Source: Anaerobacillus arseniciselenatis
GTDB taxonomy: Bacteria; Bacillota; Bacilli; Bacillales; Anaerobacillaceae
Reading direction: 5' to 3'
Assembly (NCBI RefSeq): GCF_001865995.1
Contig: NZ_MLQQ01000003.1
Span: 1 to 64,000 of the forward strand
Length of the DNA stretch: 64,000 nt
Numbering within the stretch: the first letter of the stretch is position 1; every line of letters starts with the position of its first letter. Below, piece by piece: positions 54,353-62,611 of this stretch. The position numbers were made by a program, and so were the translations under genes. The notes beneath the pieces were generated by a model. It made no database searches. It was not told the origin of the DNA and saw nothing but the letters and a program-made list of their open reading frames with translations.

Positions 54353-55264
54353 TTATTTTACCCATTCATCAATCAAATCTCGATTCTCTTCAATCCATTT
54401 TACAGCTCCATCAAAAGGGTCTTCTGCACTTTCTACATATTCGATAAGCTCGCCAATTTCTTGATCATCCATCTTCCAGTTATTAAACCACTCGCTCACT
54501 TTAGGATATTCTTCTTGGAATCCGTGTCTTGTAGCATGGTGAATTTTTTCTACACCACCGAATGTTTTTTGCGGATCTTCTAAGAATTTCAAGTCATGTT
54601 TGGAGAATGCCCAGTGTGGACTCCAAAGTGGTACGACGATTGGTTCTTCATTTGTTATTGCATTCGCAAGCGCACCTAACATTGCAGGTTCAGAGCTTGC
54701 TAGTAGTTCAAATTCAAGACTATAATCTTCAATTAAATCTTGAGTAACTTCCATCGTACCTGCGCCAGGATCGAAACCAATAATTTCTCCATCAAACAGT
54801 TCTTTATGTTCATTCAAATCTTCTACACTATTAACTTCTTCTAAATAGGTTGGAACAACAAGCCCTACTTTTGCATTATCAAACCAAGTAGCTTCTGAGA
54901 AATAAACAGTATCTTGATATCTTTCTAGATAATTTGCATCTTGGACCGGTAACCATATTTCTAAACTAACATCTAGATCGCCAGTTTCTAAAGCTGACAT
55001 CGTAACACCCATGTCCAATAAGTTTAACTTCACATTGTAGCCTTTTTCTTCTAAAATAGCTTTCCACATATTAGTTACGGCGATATTTTCAGCCCATAGT
55101 ATTTGACCAATCGTTATTTCCTCACTATTTACCTCTGAACTGACCTCTGTTTCTGGACCAGCTTGTTCACCTTGTGTTTCCTCACCAGTGCTTCCGCATG
55201 CTGTCAATACAGCAACCATCAGCAACGCAAAAATAAAACTAAGTTCTTTTTTCCATTTGTTCAT
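54353..55264 (-). CDS. Glycine betaine-binding lipoprotein (OpuAC-type)
   Basis: 303 residues on the minus strand. The signal ends VLTACGS (Cys23), then the OpuAC fold (ITIGQILWAENIAVTNMWKAILEEKGYNV, GDLDVSLEIWLPVQDANYLERY, PIVVPLWSPHWAFSKHDLKFLEDPQ). The paired tryptophans in WSPHW-type segments are expected to cage a trimethylammonium group. No permease or ATPase genes are adjacent, so it must serve a transporter encoded elsewhere. Its promoter carries a double AACGTTAAAT motif, linking it to GbsR and choline metabolism; the ligand could be choline rather than betaine. Confidence 0.88.
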   Translation of the reverse strand: MNKWKKELSFIFALLMVAVLTACGSTGEETQGEQAGPETEVSSEVNSEEITIGQILWAENIAVTNMWKAILEEKGYNVKLNLLDMGVTMSALETGDLDVSLEIWLPVQDANYLERYQDTVYFSEATWFDNAKVGLVVPTYLEEVNSVEDLNEHKELFDGEIIGFDPGAGTMEVTQDLIEDYSLEFELLASSEPAMLGALANAITNEEPIVVPLWSPHWAFSKHDLKFLEDPQKTFGGVEKIHHATRHGFQEEYPKVSEWFNNWKMDDQEIGELIEYVESAEDPFDGAVKWIEENRDLIDEWVK

Positions 55265-55304
55265 GTAGAAAAACGCTCCTTTGTTTTTGATTTTAAATAT
55301 TATA

Positions 55305-55337
55305 AACGTTAAATATGTTTTAAAAAAATTTAACGTT
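55305..55337. promoter_or_regulatory. Probable GbsR operator 2 (perfect inverted pair)
   Basis: AACGTTAAAT (55305-55314) and ATTTAACGTT (55328-55337) are exact inverted copies 13 bases apart, upstream of the betaine-binding gene. This is the clearest version of the shared motif. Confidence 0.7.
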
Positions 55338-55477
55338 ATAACAAAACTGAACTAATCTATTCTTATGTAAAATAGATAAGTGAAACATTGAAATAGTAGG
55401 TGGCCTATAGGGACTTAAAGGTATATTTTTATATACTACCTTAAAGAATTGCACCATTCAATATTATTGTCGTTGAG

Positions 55478-55529
55478 TATCTATATGTCGTTGCGCGTTA
55501 ATATGCTCGCAACGACATATAATTAGATA
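55478..55529. repeat. Inverted-repeat element 1 (ATATGTCGTTGCG stem)
   Basis: ATATGTCGTTGCG (55483-55495) / CGCAACGACATAT (55508-55520) form a perfect 13-bp stem, extended by TATCT/AGATA. The flank GCTCAAG...AGGTAATGATGAAAC resembles that of the element at 60178. The rest of 55338-55583 holds no gene. Confidence 0.65.
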
Positions 55530-55583
55530 GGGCTCAAGTTTAGGTAATGATGAAACTTACTCACCTAATAACTTCTTTTCGAA

Positions 55584-56135
55584 TTAATCTTGATGATCTT
55601 TAGGTATAAACTCAAATATTTTACCACTTCTTATATTTGCAACTAAGTGTTCCAACCAGTGATAGTATGTTTTAGATTCTTCTAATTGATCATAGTATTT
55701 TTTAGCATCTGCAACAATTTCAGGTGTGCTGGTAGAATCTTTTATGACATTTATTAAATCTTCTTGTGCTTCTTTAATTGCTTCCATGTTCATTTTTACT
55801 TCTCGTTCCCACATTTGACAATAAAACACCATAAATGAACGGAAGAAATTTTTCTCAGCTACATAGGTATGTTTCCTAGACCCTCGTGTAAATGTTTTTT
55901 TCACCATTTCAATTTCTTGGAGTTTACGGACACTAGTACTCATACTCGGTTTACTCATTTCAAGCTCCGTACGCATTTCATCAAGAGTCATCTGTTCTTT
56001 AAAGTACATCGTTGCATATAAATTTGCTGCAGCTGGTGTTACACCATATAAATCCATGGTCTCTGCGATAGCGCCAATGACTTTGTCTTTCGCTTCTTCT
56101 ATTTTAATTCTGGATTTTTCAGTAGATTCACTCAT
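55584..56135 (-). CDS. gbsR: GbsR, MarR-type repressor of glycine betaine synthesis
   Basis: 183 residues on the minus strand. A winged-helix domain (AIAETMDLYGVTPAAANLYATMYFKEQMTLDEMRTELEMSKPSMSTSVRKLQEIEMVKKTF) is followed by a helical effector/dimer region with several aromatic residues (FFRSFMVFYCQMWEREV, YYDQLEESKTYYHWLEHLV) suited to binding choline. In B. subtilis GbsR is a choline-relieved repressor of gbsAB. Here it is divergent from gbsA, and matching motifs sit at four promoters including its own. Confidence 0.92.
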   Translation of the reverse strand: MSESTEKSRIKIEEAKDKVIGAIAETMDLYGVTPAAANLYATMYFKEQMTLDEMRTELEMSKPSMSTSVRKLQEIEMVKKTFTRGSRKHTYVAEKNFFRSFMVFYCQMWEREVKMNMEAIKEAQEDLINVIKDSTSTPEIVADAKKYYDQLEESKTYYHWLEHLVANIRSGKIFEFIPKDHQD

Positions 56136-56165
56136 AAAGTCGCTCCTTCGATATAAAGTAAAGCG

Positions 56166-56228
56166 TGTTAAATTTTTTTAAAATCTTCTTTACAAACTTT
56201 ATGATACCGTGTTCAAATTAAATGTCAA
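56166..56228 (-). promoter_or_regulatory. gbsR promoter with half operator
   Basis: On the minus strand: TTGACA (56228-56223), 16 bases, TATCAT (56206-56201), then AAATTTAACACG (about 56177-56163), a partial version of the GbsR motif. This suggests autoregulation. Confidence 0.6.
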
Positions 56229-56334
56229 ATGGAAAACGTAATTTTAGCCAATTGCAATTGTTTACTAACGTAGTAATCACAACCTTTCTAGTTAATTTTA
56301 ATATTTTCTAAACTTTTATGTTTTTAATATATTT

Positions 56335-56392
56335 TTGACAGCCCTAAAAAGACATGTTATTATTTGTTCAAAACGTTAAATAAATTTTTAAT
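56335..56392 (+). promoter_or_regulatory. gbsA promoter and GbsR operator 3
   Basis: TTGACA (56335-56340), 17 bases, TATTAT (56358-56363). AAACGTTAAATAAATTTTTAA (56371-56391) follows at the start of transcription. ATGTTATTATTT and the operator are near copies of the betA promoter at 52179-52222. Confidence 0.75.
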
Positions 56393-56426
56393 AAACTTAA
56401 TTTATAGAAAATTGGAGCTGATAGAT

Positions 56427-57899
56427 TTGAAGCTAAAACAACAGCAATACATAAATGGTAAATGGGTGGGGGCGAACTCAGGTAAGACACGTGAAATTAT
56501 TAATCCATTTAACCAGGAAGTGATTGCTACTGTTCCAGAAGGTGATGAAAGCGATACAAAAGCAGCAATCGCTGCAGCAAGAGCAGCATTTGATAACGGA
56601 GAATGGCCTTCTACCCCAGCAACAGAGCGAGGGACGATCGTAAGGAAAATTGCTGAATTAATAGAAAGAGATAAAGAAGAACTTGCTAGATTAGAGTCGT
56701 TAGATACTGGTAAAACAGTAGGGGAAAGCCGTGGAGATATGGATGATATCGCTGGAGTATTTCGTTATTATGCTGAGCTTGCAGATAAAGATGGCGGAGA
56801 ACTGATCGATTCCCCAGTGCCAAACTCTATTAGTAGAGTAGTTCACGAACCAGTAGGTGTTTGTGGTCAAATTACACCATGGAATTATCCATTACTTCAA
56901 GCGTCTTGGAAATTAGCTCCAGCGCTTGCGACTGGAAATACTTTAATAATGAAGCCAAGTGAAATTACACCACTTACTACGATTAAAGTATTTGAAATAA
57001 TGGAAGAAGCAGGAGTACCTGCTGGTGTTGCTAACCTAGTACTTGGTGCTGGTCACACAGTGGGTGCAGAGTTATCAAGTAACATTGATGTTGATCTTAT
57101 ATCCTTTACAGGTGGAATTTTCACAGGAAAGAAAATTATGCAAGCAGCAAGCGTTAATGTAAAGAAGCTTGCACTTGAACTTGGTGGGAAGAACCCTAAC
57201 ATTATCTTTGCTGATGCTGATTTTGAGATAGCTGTAGACCAAGCGTTAAATGCGGTATTCTTCCACGCAGGACAAATTTGTTCAGCAGGTACAAGACTGA
57301 TTGTAGAAGAAAGTATTCACGATGATTTCGTTAACGCACTTGTGGAGCGAGTGAAAAAATTTAAGCTAGGAAGTGGATTTGAAGAAGATACACAAATGGG
57401 TCCACTTATTTCAGCTGAGCACCTTGCGAAAGTAGAAAAATATGTAGAAACAGGTATTAAAGAAGGTGCTACATTAGCAGTTGGTGGTAGCCGTCCAGAA
57501 GATCCAGAACTAAAAAATGGATTTTTCTACTTACCTACTATTTTTACAGACTGCACAACAGAGATGAGCATTGTTCAAGATGAAGCTTTTGGTCCTGTTA
57601 TCACCGTTGAGAAATTCCGTACAGAAGAGGAAGCGGTAAAGCTTGCTAATGACTCTATCTATGGACTTGCTGGTGGCGTTTGGACCAACGATATTGCAAA
57701 AGCTGAACGTTGTGTAGCAAAGATGCGCATGGGTACCGTTTGGATTAATGACTTCAACCTTTACTTCCCCCATGCACCCTGGGGTGGATTTAAGCAGTCT
57801 GGTATCGGACGCGAACTAGGAAGACTAGGTATTGAAGAATATACAGAAACAAAGCATATATTCCACAACCTTAAACCTCAACCTATCAACTGGTTCTAA
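56427..57899 (+). CDS. gbsA: Betaine-aldehyde dehydrogenase
   Basis: 490 residues from TTG at 56427 (GGAG nine bases before). The frame from 56364 would start inside the promoter. Aldehyde dehydrogenase motifs: ITPWNYPLLQASWKLAPALATGN, FTGGIFTGKKIM, catalytic Glu in LELGGKNPN, catalytic Cys in FHAGQICSAGTR, and NDFNLYFPHAPWGGFKQSGIGRELG, where the aromatic/charged set is typical of betaine-aldehyde enzymes. It makes the osmoprotectant glycine betaine with NAD+. A GbsR operator overlaps its transcription start. The first-step enzyme is BetA, not GbsB; gbsB does not follow. Confidence 0.92.
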   Translation: MKLKQQQYINGKWVGANSGKTREIINPFNQEVIATVPEGDESDTKAAIAAARAAFDNGEWPSTPATERGTIVRKIAELIERDKEELARLESLDTGKTVGESRGDMDDIAGVFRYYAELADKDGGELIDSPVPNSISRVVHEPVGVCGQITPWNYPLLQASWKLAPALATGNTLIMKPSEITPLTTIKVFEIMEEAGVPAGVANLVLGAGHTVGAELSSNIDVDLISFTGGIFTGKKIMQAASVNVKKLALELGGKNPNIIFADADFEIAVDQALNAVFFHAGQICSAGTRLIVEESIHDDFVNALVERVKKFKLGSGFEEDTQMGPLISAEHLAKVEKYVETGIKEGATLAVGGSRPEDPELKNGFFYLPTIFTDCTTEMSIVQDEAFGPVITVEKFRTEEEAVKLANDSIYGLAGGVWTNDIAKAERCVAKMRMGTVWINDFNLYFPHAPWGGFKQSGIGRELGRLGIEEYTETKHIFHNLKPQPINWF

Positions 57900-57949
57900 C
57901 TATCAATCTAGCCAAAAGCTATTGCTGAGTAACATTGAGGATATTAACG

Positions 57950-57994
57950 GAGGCTTCTTATAAGTTTGTTAAACTTATAAGAAGCCTCTTTTTT
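57950..57994 (+). terminator. Strong terminator after gbsA
   Basis: Perfect 18-bp stem GAGGCTTCTTATAAGTTT / AAACTTATAAGAAGCCTC with a three-base loop and six T residues. Confidence 0.92.
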
Positions 57995-58183
57995 GACCAA
58001 AATTGTTAGTGTGTTGATTGAGATAAGTATCCTTATGGTGCCTATAAATTTTTATGGAATAAGAAAGTTTATTAGGATTTAAGAGATTTAAGAGAATGTT
58101 ATAATGAAGCGCGGATATGAAAAATTCTAAGAGCGGCCGACGAAATTATAGCGCAAGGAGGGCGGACGCTTCTAGCTAAAATT

Positions 58184-58816
58184 TTGAAGGGCTCACGTGA
58201 GAAAAAGCTATTACAGCTAGGGCTAGATAATTGCCCAGTCTACGGTTATTTTAAATCTGCAAAACTTGAAGAGGTTATGGAGAAAATCGCTTGGATGATT
58301 GACTATGATTTTCTAGATATTGAATACAGTGGGGAATTACCGATGATCGTATTTACGGAACGAGGTTGGCAGATTGAGGCTGATCAGCGTACCGATGAAT
58401 TTTTGCGTGAATGGGAGCAGTGGTTAGAACAAGCAATTAGTAATCCAGACATGATTTATTTAAAGGATCGCAATCGTGAAATGATCTTTTTGTTTCTTGA
58501 GAAGGTGAGCGAGACACAAGACAAAAGGTATATACCGTATTTAAAAGCCTGGGCGGAAATTGATTATAAAAAGGTAAAAACCAAAATTCAAGAAGTAATC
58601 AAAGCACTGGAATTGAATGAACCGATTGAGCGTCATTCATTATTAAGAAGAGAGGCATCGATGAAGGAAATGTTGGAGGGGGAGGCTCCTCAAGATCTTC
58701 TATTAAAATGTTATCAATGTGGTGAACGGTTCATTTTCACAGTAGGTGAACAGCAATTTTATCAACAAAAAGGGTTTGTACACCCTAGGCGATGTGAAAG
58801 GTATCGTGTTAAATGA
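58184..58816 (+). CDS. RQC-minor-1-type protein with damaged N-terminus and zinc ribbon
   Basis: The open part encodes 210 residues: a winged-helix RQC-like domain (KKLLQLGLDNCPVYGYFKSAKLEEVMEKIAWMIDYDFLDIEYSGELPMIVFTERGW), a helical region, then a zinc-ribbon segment (CYQCGERFIFTVGEQQFYQQKGFVHPRRCERYR). The ribbon normally ends C-x-x-C; here Tyr replaces the last Cys. In-frame codons upstream of 58184 (AADEIIAQGGRTLLAKIL, 58133-58183) also belong to the family but have no usable start. An ATG at 58117 is one base out of frame, so a single-base change has probably cut the N-terminus. Possibly a pseudogene; family function unknown, presumed nucleic-acid binding. Confidence 0.65.
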   Translation: MKGSREKKLLQLGLDNCPVYGYFKSAKLEEVMEKIAWMIDYDFLDIEYSGELPMIVFTERGWQIEADQRTDEFLREWEQWLEQAISNPDMIYLKDRNREMIFLFLEKVSETQDKRYIPYLKAWAEIDYKKVKTKIQEVIKALELNEPIERHSLLRREASMKEMLEGEAPQDLLLKCYQCGERFIFTVGEQQFYQQKGFVHPRRCERYRVK

Positions 58817-58897
58817 TTAAATGTGCTCAAGAAGGTATATTCAGTTAAAAGATCGAATTATTAACTAATGTATCTTGAGGTGAGAGAGGTGAATTGA

Positions 58898-59638
58898 ATG
58901 TTCGAACATATTAATCAAAAGAAAGAGCGTCTAGATTCTAATAGGCCGTTACCAAAATATACAGTCAAAAGCTTACGTGAAAAGTTATTACTTGAATGGA
59001 CATATAATACAAATGCAATTGAAGGTAACACGTTAACTATCAATGAAACAAAGGTGGTTCTAGAAGGAATTACTGTTGGTGGCAAAACAATGCGTGAACA
59101 CTTAGAGGTTCTGAATCATCGTGATGCGATTCACTTTGTAGAGGAGATTGTACAAAAAGATGAACCTTTGTCGGAGTGGCAAATTAAGAATTTACATCGA
59201 CTTGTACTAAAAGGAATTGATGATGAATATGCAGGTGTATATCGAGACCAGCAAGTTTTTATTTCTGGTGCTAAACATATACCGCCAGCCCCCTTCCTCA
59301 TAAAAGAAGAGATGGAGCAGTTGATGGTATGGTATGAAAAAGCAGAAACGAAAAAATTGCATCCGGTTGCTCGTGGAGCTATGTTACATGCTATTTTTGT
59401 TGGGATTCACCCATTTATTGATGGCAACGGCCGAACATCACGTTTGTTATTAAATTTAGAACTCATGAAAGAGGGCTTTCCACCAATTGTAATAAAAGTT
59501 GAAAATCGCATAGCTTACTATGAAGCATTAGATAAAGCACATACACAAAAAGAATATGATGACTTTATTAAGTTAGTCACAAACGAAGTAGAAGATTCGT
59601 TAACTATATATTTAAGTGCAATAAATAAAAACGCTTAG
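58898..59638 (+). CDS. Fic domain protein (self-inhibited AMPylase type)
   Basis: 246 residues; a purine-rich GAGGTGAGAGAGGTG leader precedes ATG. The Fic motif HPFIDGNGRTSR carries the catalytic His and the phosphate-binding GNGR. An N-terminal TNAIEGN segment (about residues 39-45) matches the inhibitory S/T-x-x-x-E-G/N motif whose Glu blocks ATP. Fic enzymes attach AMP (or related groups) to a hydroxyl of a target protein. No antitoxin-like partner gene is adjacent, consistent with the built-in inhibitory helix. Target unknown. Confidence 0.9.
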   Translation: MFEHINQKKERLDSNRPLPKYTVKSLREKLLLEWTYNTNAIEGNTLTINETKVVLEGITVGGKTMREHLEVLNHRDAIHFVEEIVQKDEPLSEWQIKNLHRLVLKGIDDEYAGVYRDQQVFISGAKHIPPAPFLIKEEMEQLMVWYEKAETKKLHPVARGAMLHAIFVGIHPFIDGNGRTSRLLLNLELMKEGFPPIVIKVENRIAYYEALDKAHTQKEYDDFIKLVTNEVEDSLTIYLSAINKNA

Positions 59639-59786
59639 CAGAATGTGCAGTAATAGGCTCTTTAGTTTATTCAACAAATATTCAAACATAATCGACCTTC
59701 TTTGTAATAAAATTAAGGTAACTAATAGTGAGTAGAAGTAGCCACGTTTAATACCGACATTTATAAAAAAATAGGGAGTGATCATT

Positions 59787-59942
59787 ATGGCTGAAGTATT
59801 AAAGGAAGAATATTATTCGGAAGAAATAAACCCTAAAGAAGAAAAACGTAAAACTTGGACTGCGATTGCTGTTCTTGCGGGCTTTGGTGCAATAATGGGA
59901 CTAGGAGCGTTAGCTGGCATAGCAATATATGTTTACCTATAA
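59787..59942 (+). CDS. 51-residue single-span membrane microprotein
   Basis: ATG follows AGGGAG by 8 bases. MAEVLKEEYYSEEINPKEEKRKTW is a charged N-tail; residues 25-51 form one hydrophobic, Gly/Ala-rich span (AIAVLAGFGAIMGLGALAGIAIYVYL). A terminator follows at 59978. No family recognised; it could modulate a membrane complex. The clean ribosome site, composition and own terminator make it credible. Confidence 0.65.
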   Translation: MAEVLKEEYYSEEINPKEEKRKTWTAIAVLAGFGAIMGLGALAGIAIYVYL

Positions 59943-59977
59943 TATTGATCAATTATAATTTAACAAATACCTTTTGG

Positions 59978-60019
59978 GACTGGGACTATGGTACATATAC
60001 ATAGGTCAGTCTTTTTTTG
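59978..60019 (+). terminator. Terminator of the membrane microprotein gene
   Basis: GACTGGGACTATG / CATAGGTCAGTC stem with one mismatch, then seven T residues. Confidence 0.75.
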
Positions 60020-60177
60020 TTGGAAAGCTGAAAGTTGGGAGTTGGAAAAATATGAATTTAGATTTTAGCTGCTGACAGTTACCTTCATGCCGGTTGTGTT
60101 TGAAAAAGTCGATTAGTTGTTAATTAACAAAGAAATGTAACTTACTACCGAAAGTGTCGTCTAATATAATACTTAAT

Positions 60178-60287
60178 GAATTTCATCATTCAATTTTAAC
60201 GCCATATGAAACTTTATGTAGTTGCGTTAAACCGCTCGCAACTACATAAAGTTTCATATGGCTCAATTAAGGTAATGATAAAATTCA
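60178..60287. repeat. Inverted-repeat element 2 (perfect 26-bp arms)
   Basis: Arms at 60201-60226 and 60237-60262 are exact inverted copies (GCCATATGAAACTTT...GTTGCG) with a 10-base loop. An outer imperfect stem GAATTTCATCATT (60178-60190) / AATGATAAAATTC (60275-60287) encloses them. Same family as the element at 55478. Otherwise the gap 60020-60410 holds no gene. Confidence 0.8.
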
Positions 60288-60410
60288 CTCTACTACAAAA
60301 AAATAGTAATATAATTCTAATGTGAAAATAAACAAAAAATGTATATTAAATGTTATCATATAAAGAAGTATGATAATTTCGACTACTAACTAACATGAGG
60401 AGGAATTCTT

Positions 60411-61382
60411 TTGCAATATAATCAAACGATACCGGTAGAACACCCGTTAATTAATAAAGTCGTAGATAATGTTGAAAAAGTTGTCGTAGGAAAGCAAAAA
60501 GAGGTAACTTTAAGTTTAATCGCGATGCTTAGCGGTGGTCATGTTCTTTTAGAAGATGTCCCAGGTGTAGGGAAAACTGTAATGGTACGAGCTATCGCTA
60601 AATCGATAGGGGCAGATTTTAAAAGAATTCAGTTTACTCCTGATTTGCTACCATCGGATGTTACTGGTGTTTCTATTTATGACCAAAAAACACTAGAGTT
60701 TAAGTTTCGTCCAGGGCCAATTATGGCCAATGTAGTGTTAGCAGATGAAATTAACCGGACGTCTCCGAAAACTCAAGCTGCGCTCCTAGAAGCTCTTGAA
60801 GAAGCGAGTGTAACGATCGATGGACAAACTCGCTATTTAGAAAAGCCGTTTTTCGTGATGGCAACGCAAAACCCAATTGAATATGGTGGCACATATCCTC
60901 TTCCGGAGGCTCAGTTAGATCGTTTTCTTTTTAAGTTTAAAATTGGTTATCCAAGTCATGAAGATGAAATGGAAGTGTTAACTCGAGTAGAAAAGCAACA
61001 TCCAATTGAAAGTTTAGAGGCGGTTCTTTCTTTAGAAGAGTTACTACAAATGCAAAGAGAGGTTACAGAGGTTTATGTAGATGAATCTGTAAAATCTTAT
61101 ATTATATCGATCGTTAAAGAAACGAGAGAGCACAATTCAGTTTATTTAGGAGCAAGTCCAAGGGGCTCGATTGCCCTTATGAAGACGGCTCAAGCGTATG
61201 CCTTTGTTCAAGGGCGAGAGTATGTGATTCCTGATGATATTAAATTTTTATCGCCTTACGTATTAGGGCATAGAATTATTCTGAACTCAGATTCAAAGTT
61301 TGCTAATGTATCAACTCGAACGGTTGTAAATGAAATTATTCAACGTGTGAAAATACCAGTTAGAAAAGAAGCTGTTCGCTAA
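60411..61382 (+). CDS. MoxR-type AAA ATPase
   Basis: 323 residues from TTG, 6 bases after GAGGAGG. Walker A LLEDVPGVGKTVMVRAIA, Walker B VLADEINRTSPKTQAALLEALEE, sensor-1 VMATQNPIEYGGTYPLPEAQLDRF and a C-terminal lid domain (GASPRGSIALMKTAQAYAFVQGREYVIPDDI) make it a complete MoxR. These chaperone-like ATPases usually work with DUF58 and von Willebrand-type proteins. Its stop overlaps the DUF58 start (TAATG), so the genes are co-translated. Confidence 0.93.
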   Translation: MQYNQTIPVEHPLINKVVDNVEKVVVGKQKEVTLSLIAMLSGGHVLLEDVPGVGKTVMVRAIAKSIGADFKRIQFTPDLLPSDVTGVSIYDQKTLEFKFRPGPIMANVVLADEINRTSPKTQAALLEALEEASVTIDGQTRYLEKPFFVMATQNPIEYGGTYPLPEAQLDRFLFKFKIGYPSHEDEMEVLTRVEKQHPIESLEAVLSLEELLQMQREVTEVYVDESVKSYIISIVKETREHNSVYLGASPRGSIALMKTAQAYAFVQGREYVIPDDIKFLSPYVLGHRIILNSDSKFANVSTRTVVNEIIQRVKIPVRKEAVR

Positions 61383-62611
61383 TGAAAAAAATTCATCCGT
61401 TTATGAAGGTAGTGCTACTAATGGTAATTGTAGCCACGACTTTTGTATATGCAATGTTTCAAGGGGGCTTTGTTAGTTGGTTTCTGTTCTACTCGACCGG
61501 AATAGTTGTGTTAACAACACTTATTTATGCGTTTATGCCGATCGGTCATTTACGAGTTTTTAGAAAAGTAAATGCTGAAAGGTTAGTATCGGGCGATGAC
61601 TTACGGGTCACGATAACGATTGAACGGAAGTTTCCTTTCCCATTTCTCTATCTTATTGTTGAAGACAGCATTCCTGACGACTGGAGATTAAAAAACAGTC
61701 AAATTAACAGTAAAGGTATTATTTATCCGTCTTTTGAGAGGCATTTAGTTCATTCTTATACAATTAGAAAGCCTAGTAGAGGGGAGTATCAATTCTCTAA
61801 GGTGAAAGTTCGTACGAGTGATTTATTTGGACTTTTTATAAAAGAAAAAGAAGTAACGGTTCAAACTGAAGTTGTCGTTTTTCCGAGATATCAGGAAATG
61901 AGAAGCTTAAATATGTACAACGAAAACGAAGCGGAAGCTTATATTACGTCTCAACGAGTTATTGAAGATATTACATCAGTTGCTGGTTCCAGAGAGTATG
62001 TGCCAGGAGATCGTTTAACGAGTATTGACTGGAAAGTGACGGCGAGAATTAATAAATTAATGACGAAGGAGTTTGAAGAATACCTTGGTCAACGCTTTCT
62101 TATCGCTGTTGATTGTTCCATAAAATCGAAAGAAGACGCCATGACTTTTGAAAAAGCAGTTGAATTAGCTACATCATTTACAGTGCATAGCTATAAAAAG
62201 CAATTTCACCTTGGATTATTGACGGTAGGTGATGGAGTTAGTAGATATCCGATTCACTACGGTGAAACTCACCAAGGGAGTATGCTAGAGCATCTAGCAA
62301 AATTAAACTTTCATTTAGGGAATGCTTTTGACTTTGTTTTTGTGAATGAAGTTAATAAAATTACTGCTGATACAATTTTAGTGATTATTTCAACGAGAAT
62401 AACTGATGCTATGGCAGAAAATTTGAGAAGGCTAAACAAAAGAGGAATTAAAACAGCATTTTGCTTAGTCACAAATACAGGAAAACCTACTTCGTATGAG
62501 CAGAGTAAACTAGCTTTATTGGACAAGTTAAATATTCGTTATTATGTGTTAGGGAAAAATAGTTTCGAAAGCGATCTTCAAGGAGGTGGAGCCTTTGCTG
62601 AAGAATCGTAA
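61382..62611 (+). CDS. DUF58 domain protein
   Basis: 409 residues. Two N-terminal membrane spans (about 8-25 and 28-48), an extracytoplasmic or juxtamembrane beta region, then the DUF58 domain with the signature SREYVPGDRLTSIDWKVTARINKLMTKEFEEYLGQ (about residues 200-234). A von Willebrand A-like fold follows (FLIAVDCSIKSKEDA). It probably acts with the MoxR ATPase on an unknown membrane or envelope target. It overlaps the next gene by 17 bases. Confidence 0.9.
   Translation: MKKIHPFMKVVLLMVIVATTFVYAMFQGGFVSWFLFYSTGIVVLTTLIYAFMPIGHLRVFRKVNAERLVSGDDLRVTITIERKFPFPFLYLIVEDSIPDDWRLKNSQINSKGIIYPSFERHLVHSYTIRKPSRGEYQFSKVKVRTSDLFGLFIKEKEVTVQTEVVVFPRYQEMRSLNMYNENEAEAYITSQRVIEDITSVAGSREYVPGDRLTSIDWKVTARINKLMTKEFEEYLGQRFLIAVDCSIKSKEDAMTFEKAVELATSFTVHSYKKQFHLGLLTVGDGVSRYPIHYGETHQGSMLEHLAKLNFHLGNAFDFVFVNEVNKITADTILVIISTRITDAMAENLRRLNKRGIKTAFCLVTNTGKPTSYEQSKLALLDKLNIRYYVLGKNSFESDLQGGGAFAEES

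Noticed and set aside
60178-60287. CRISPR-like repeat
   Set aside because: Only two dissimilar inverted-repeat elements 4.7 kb apart, no spacers; I see no CRISPR array in the window.
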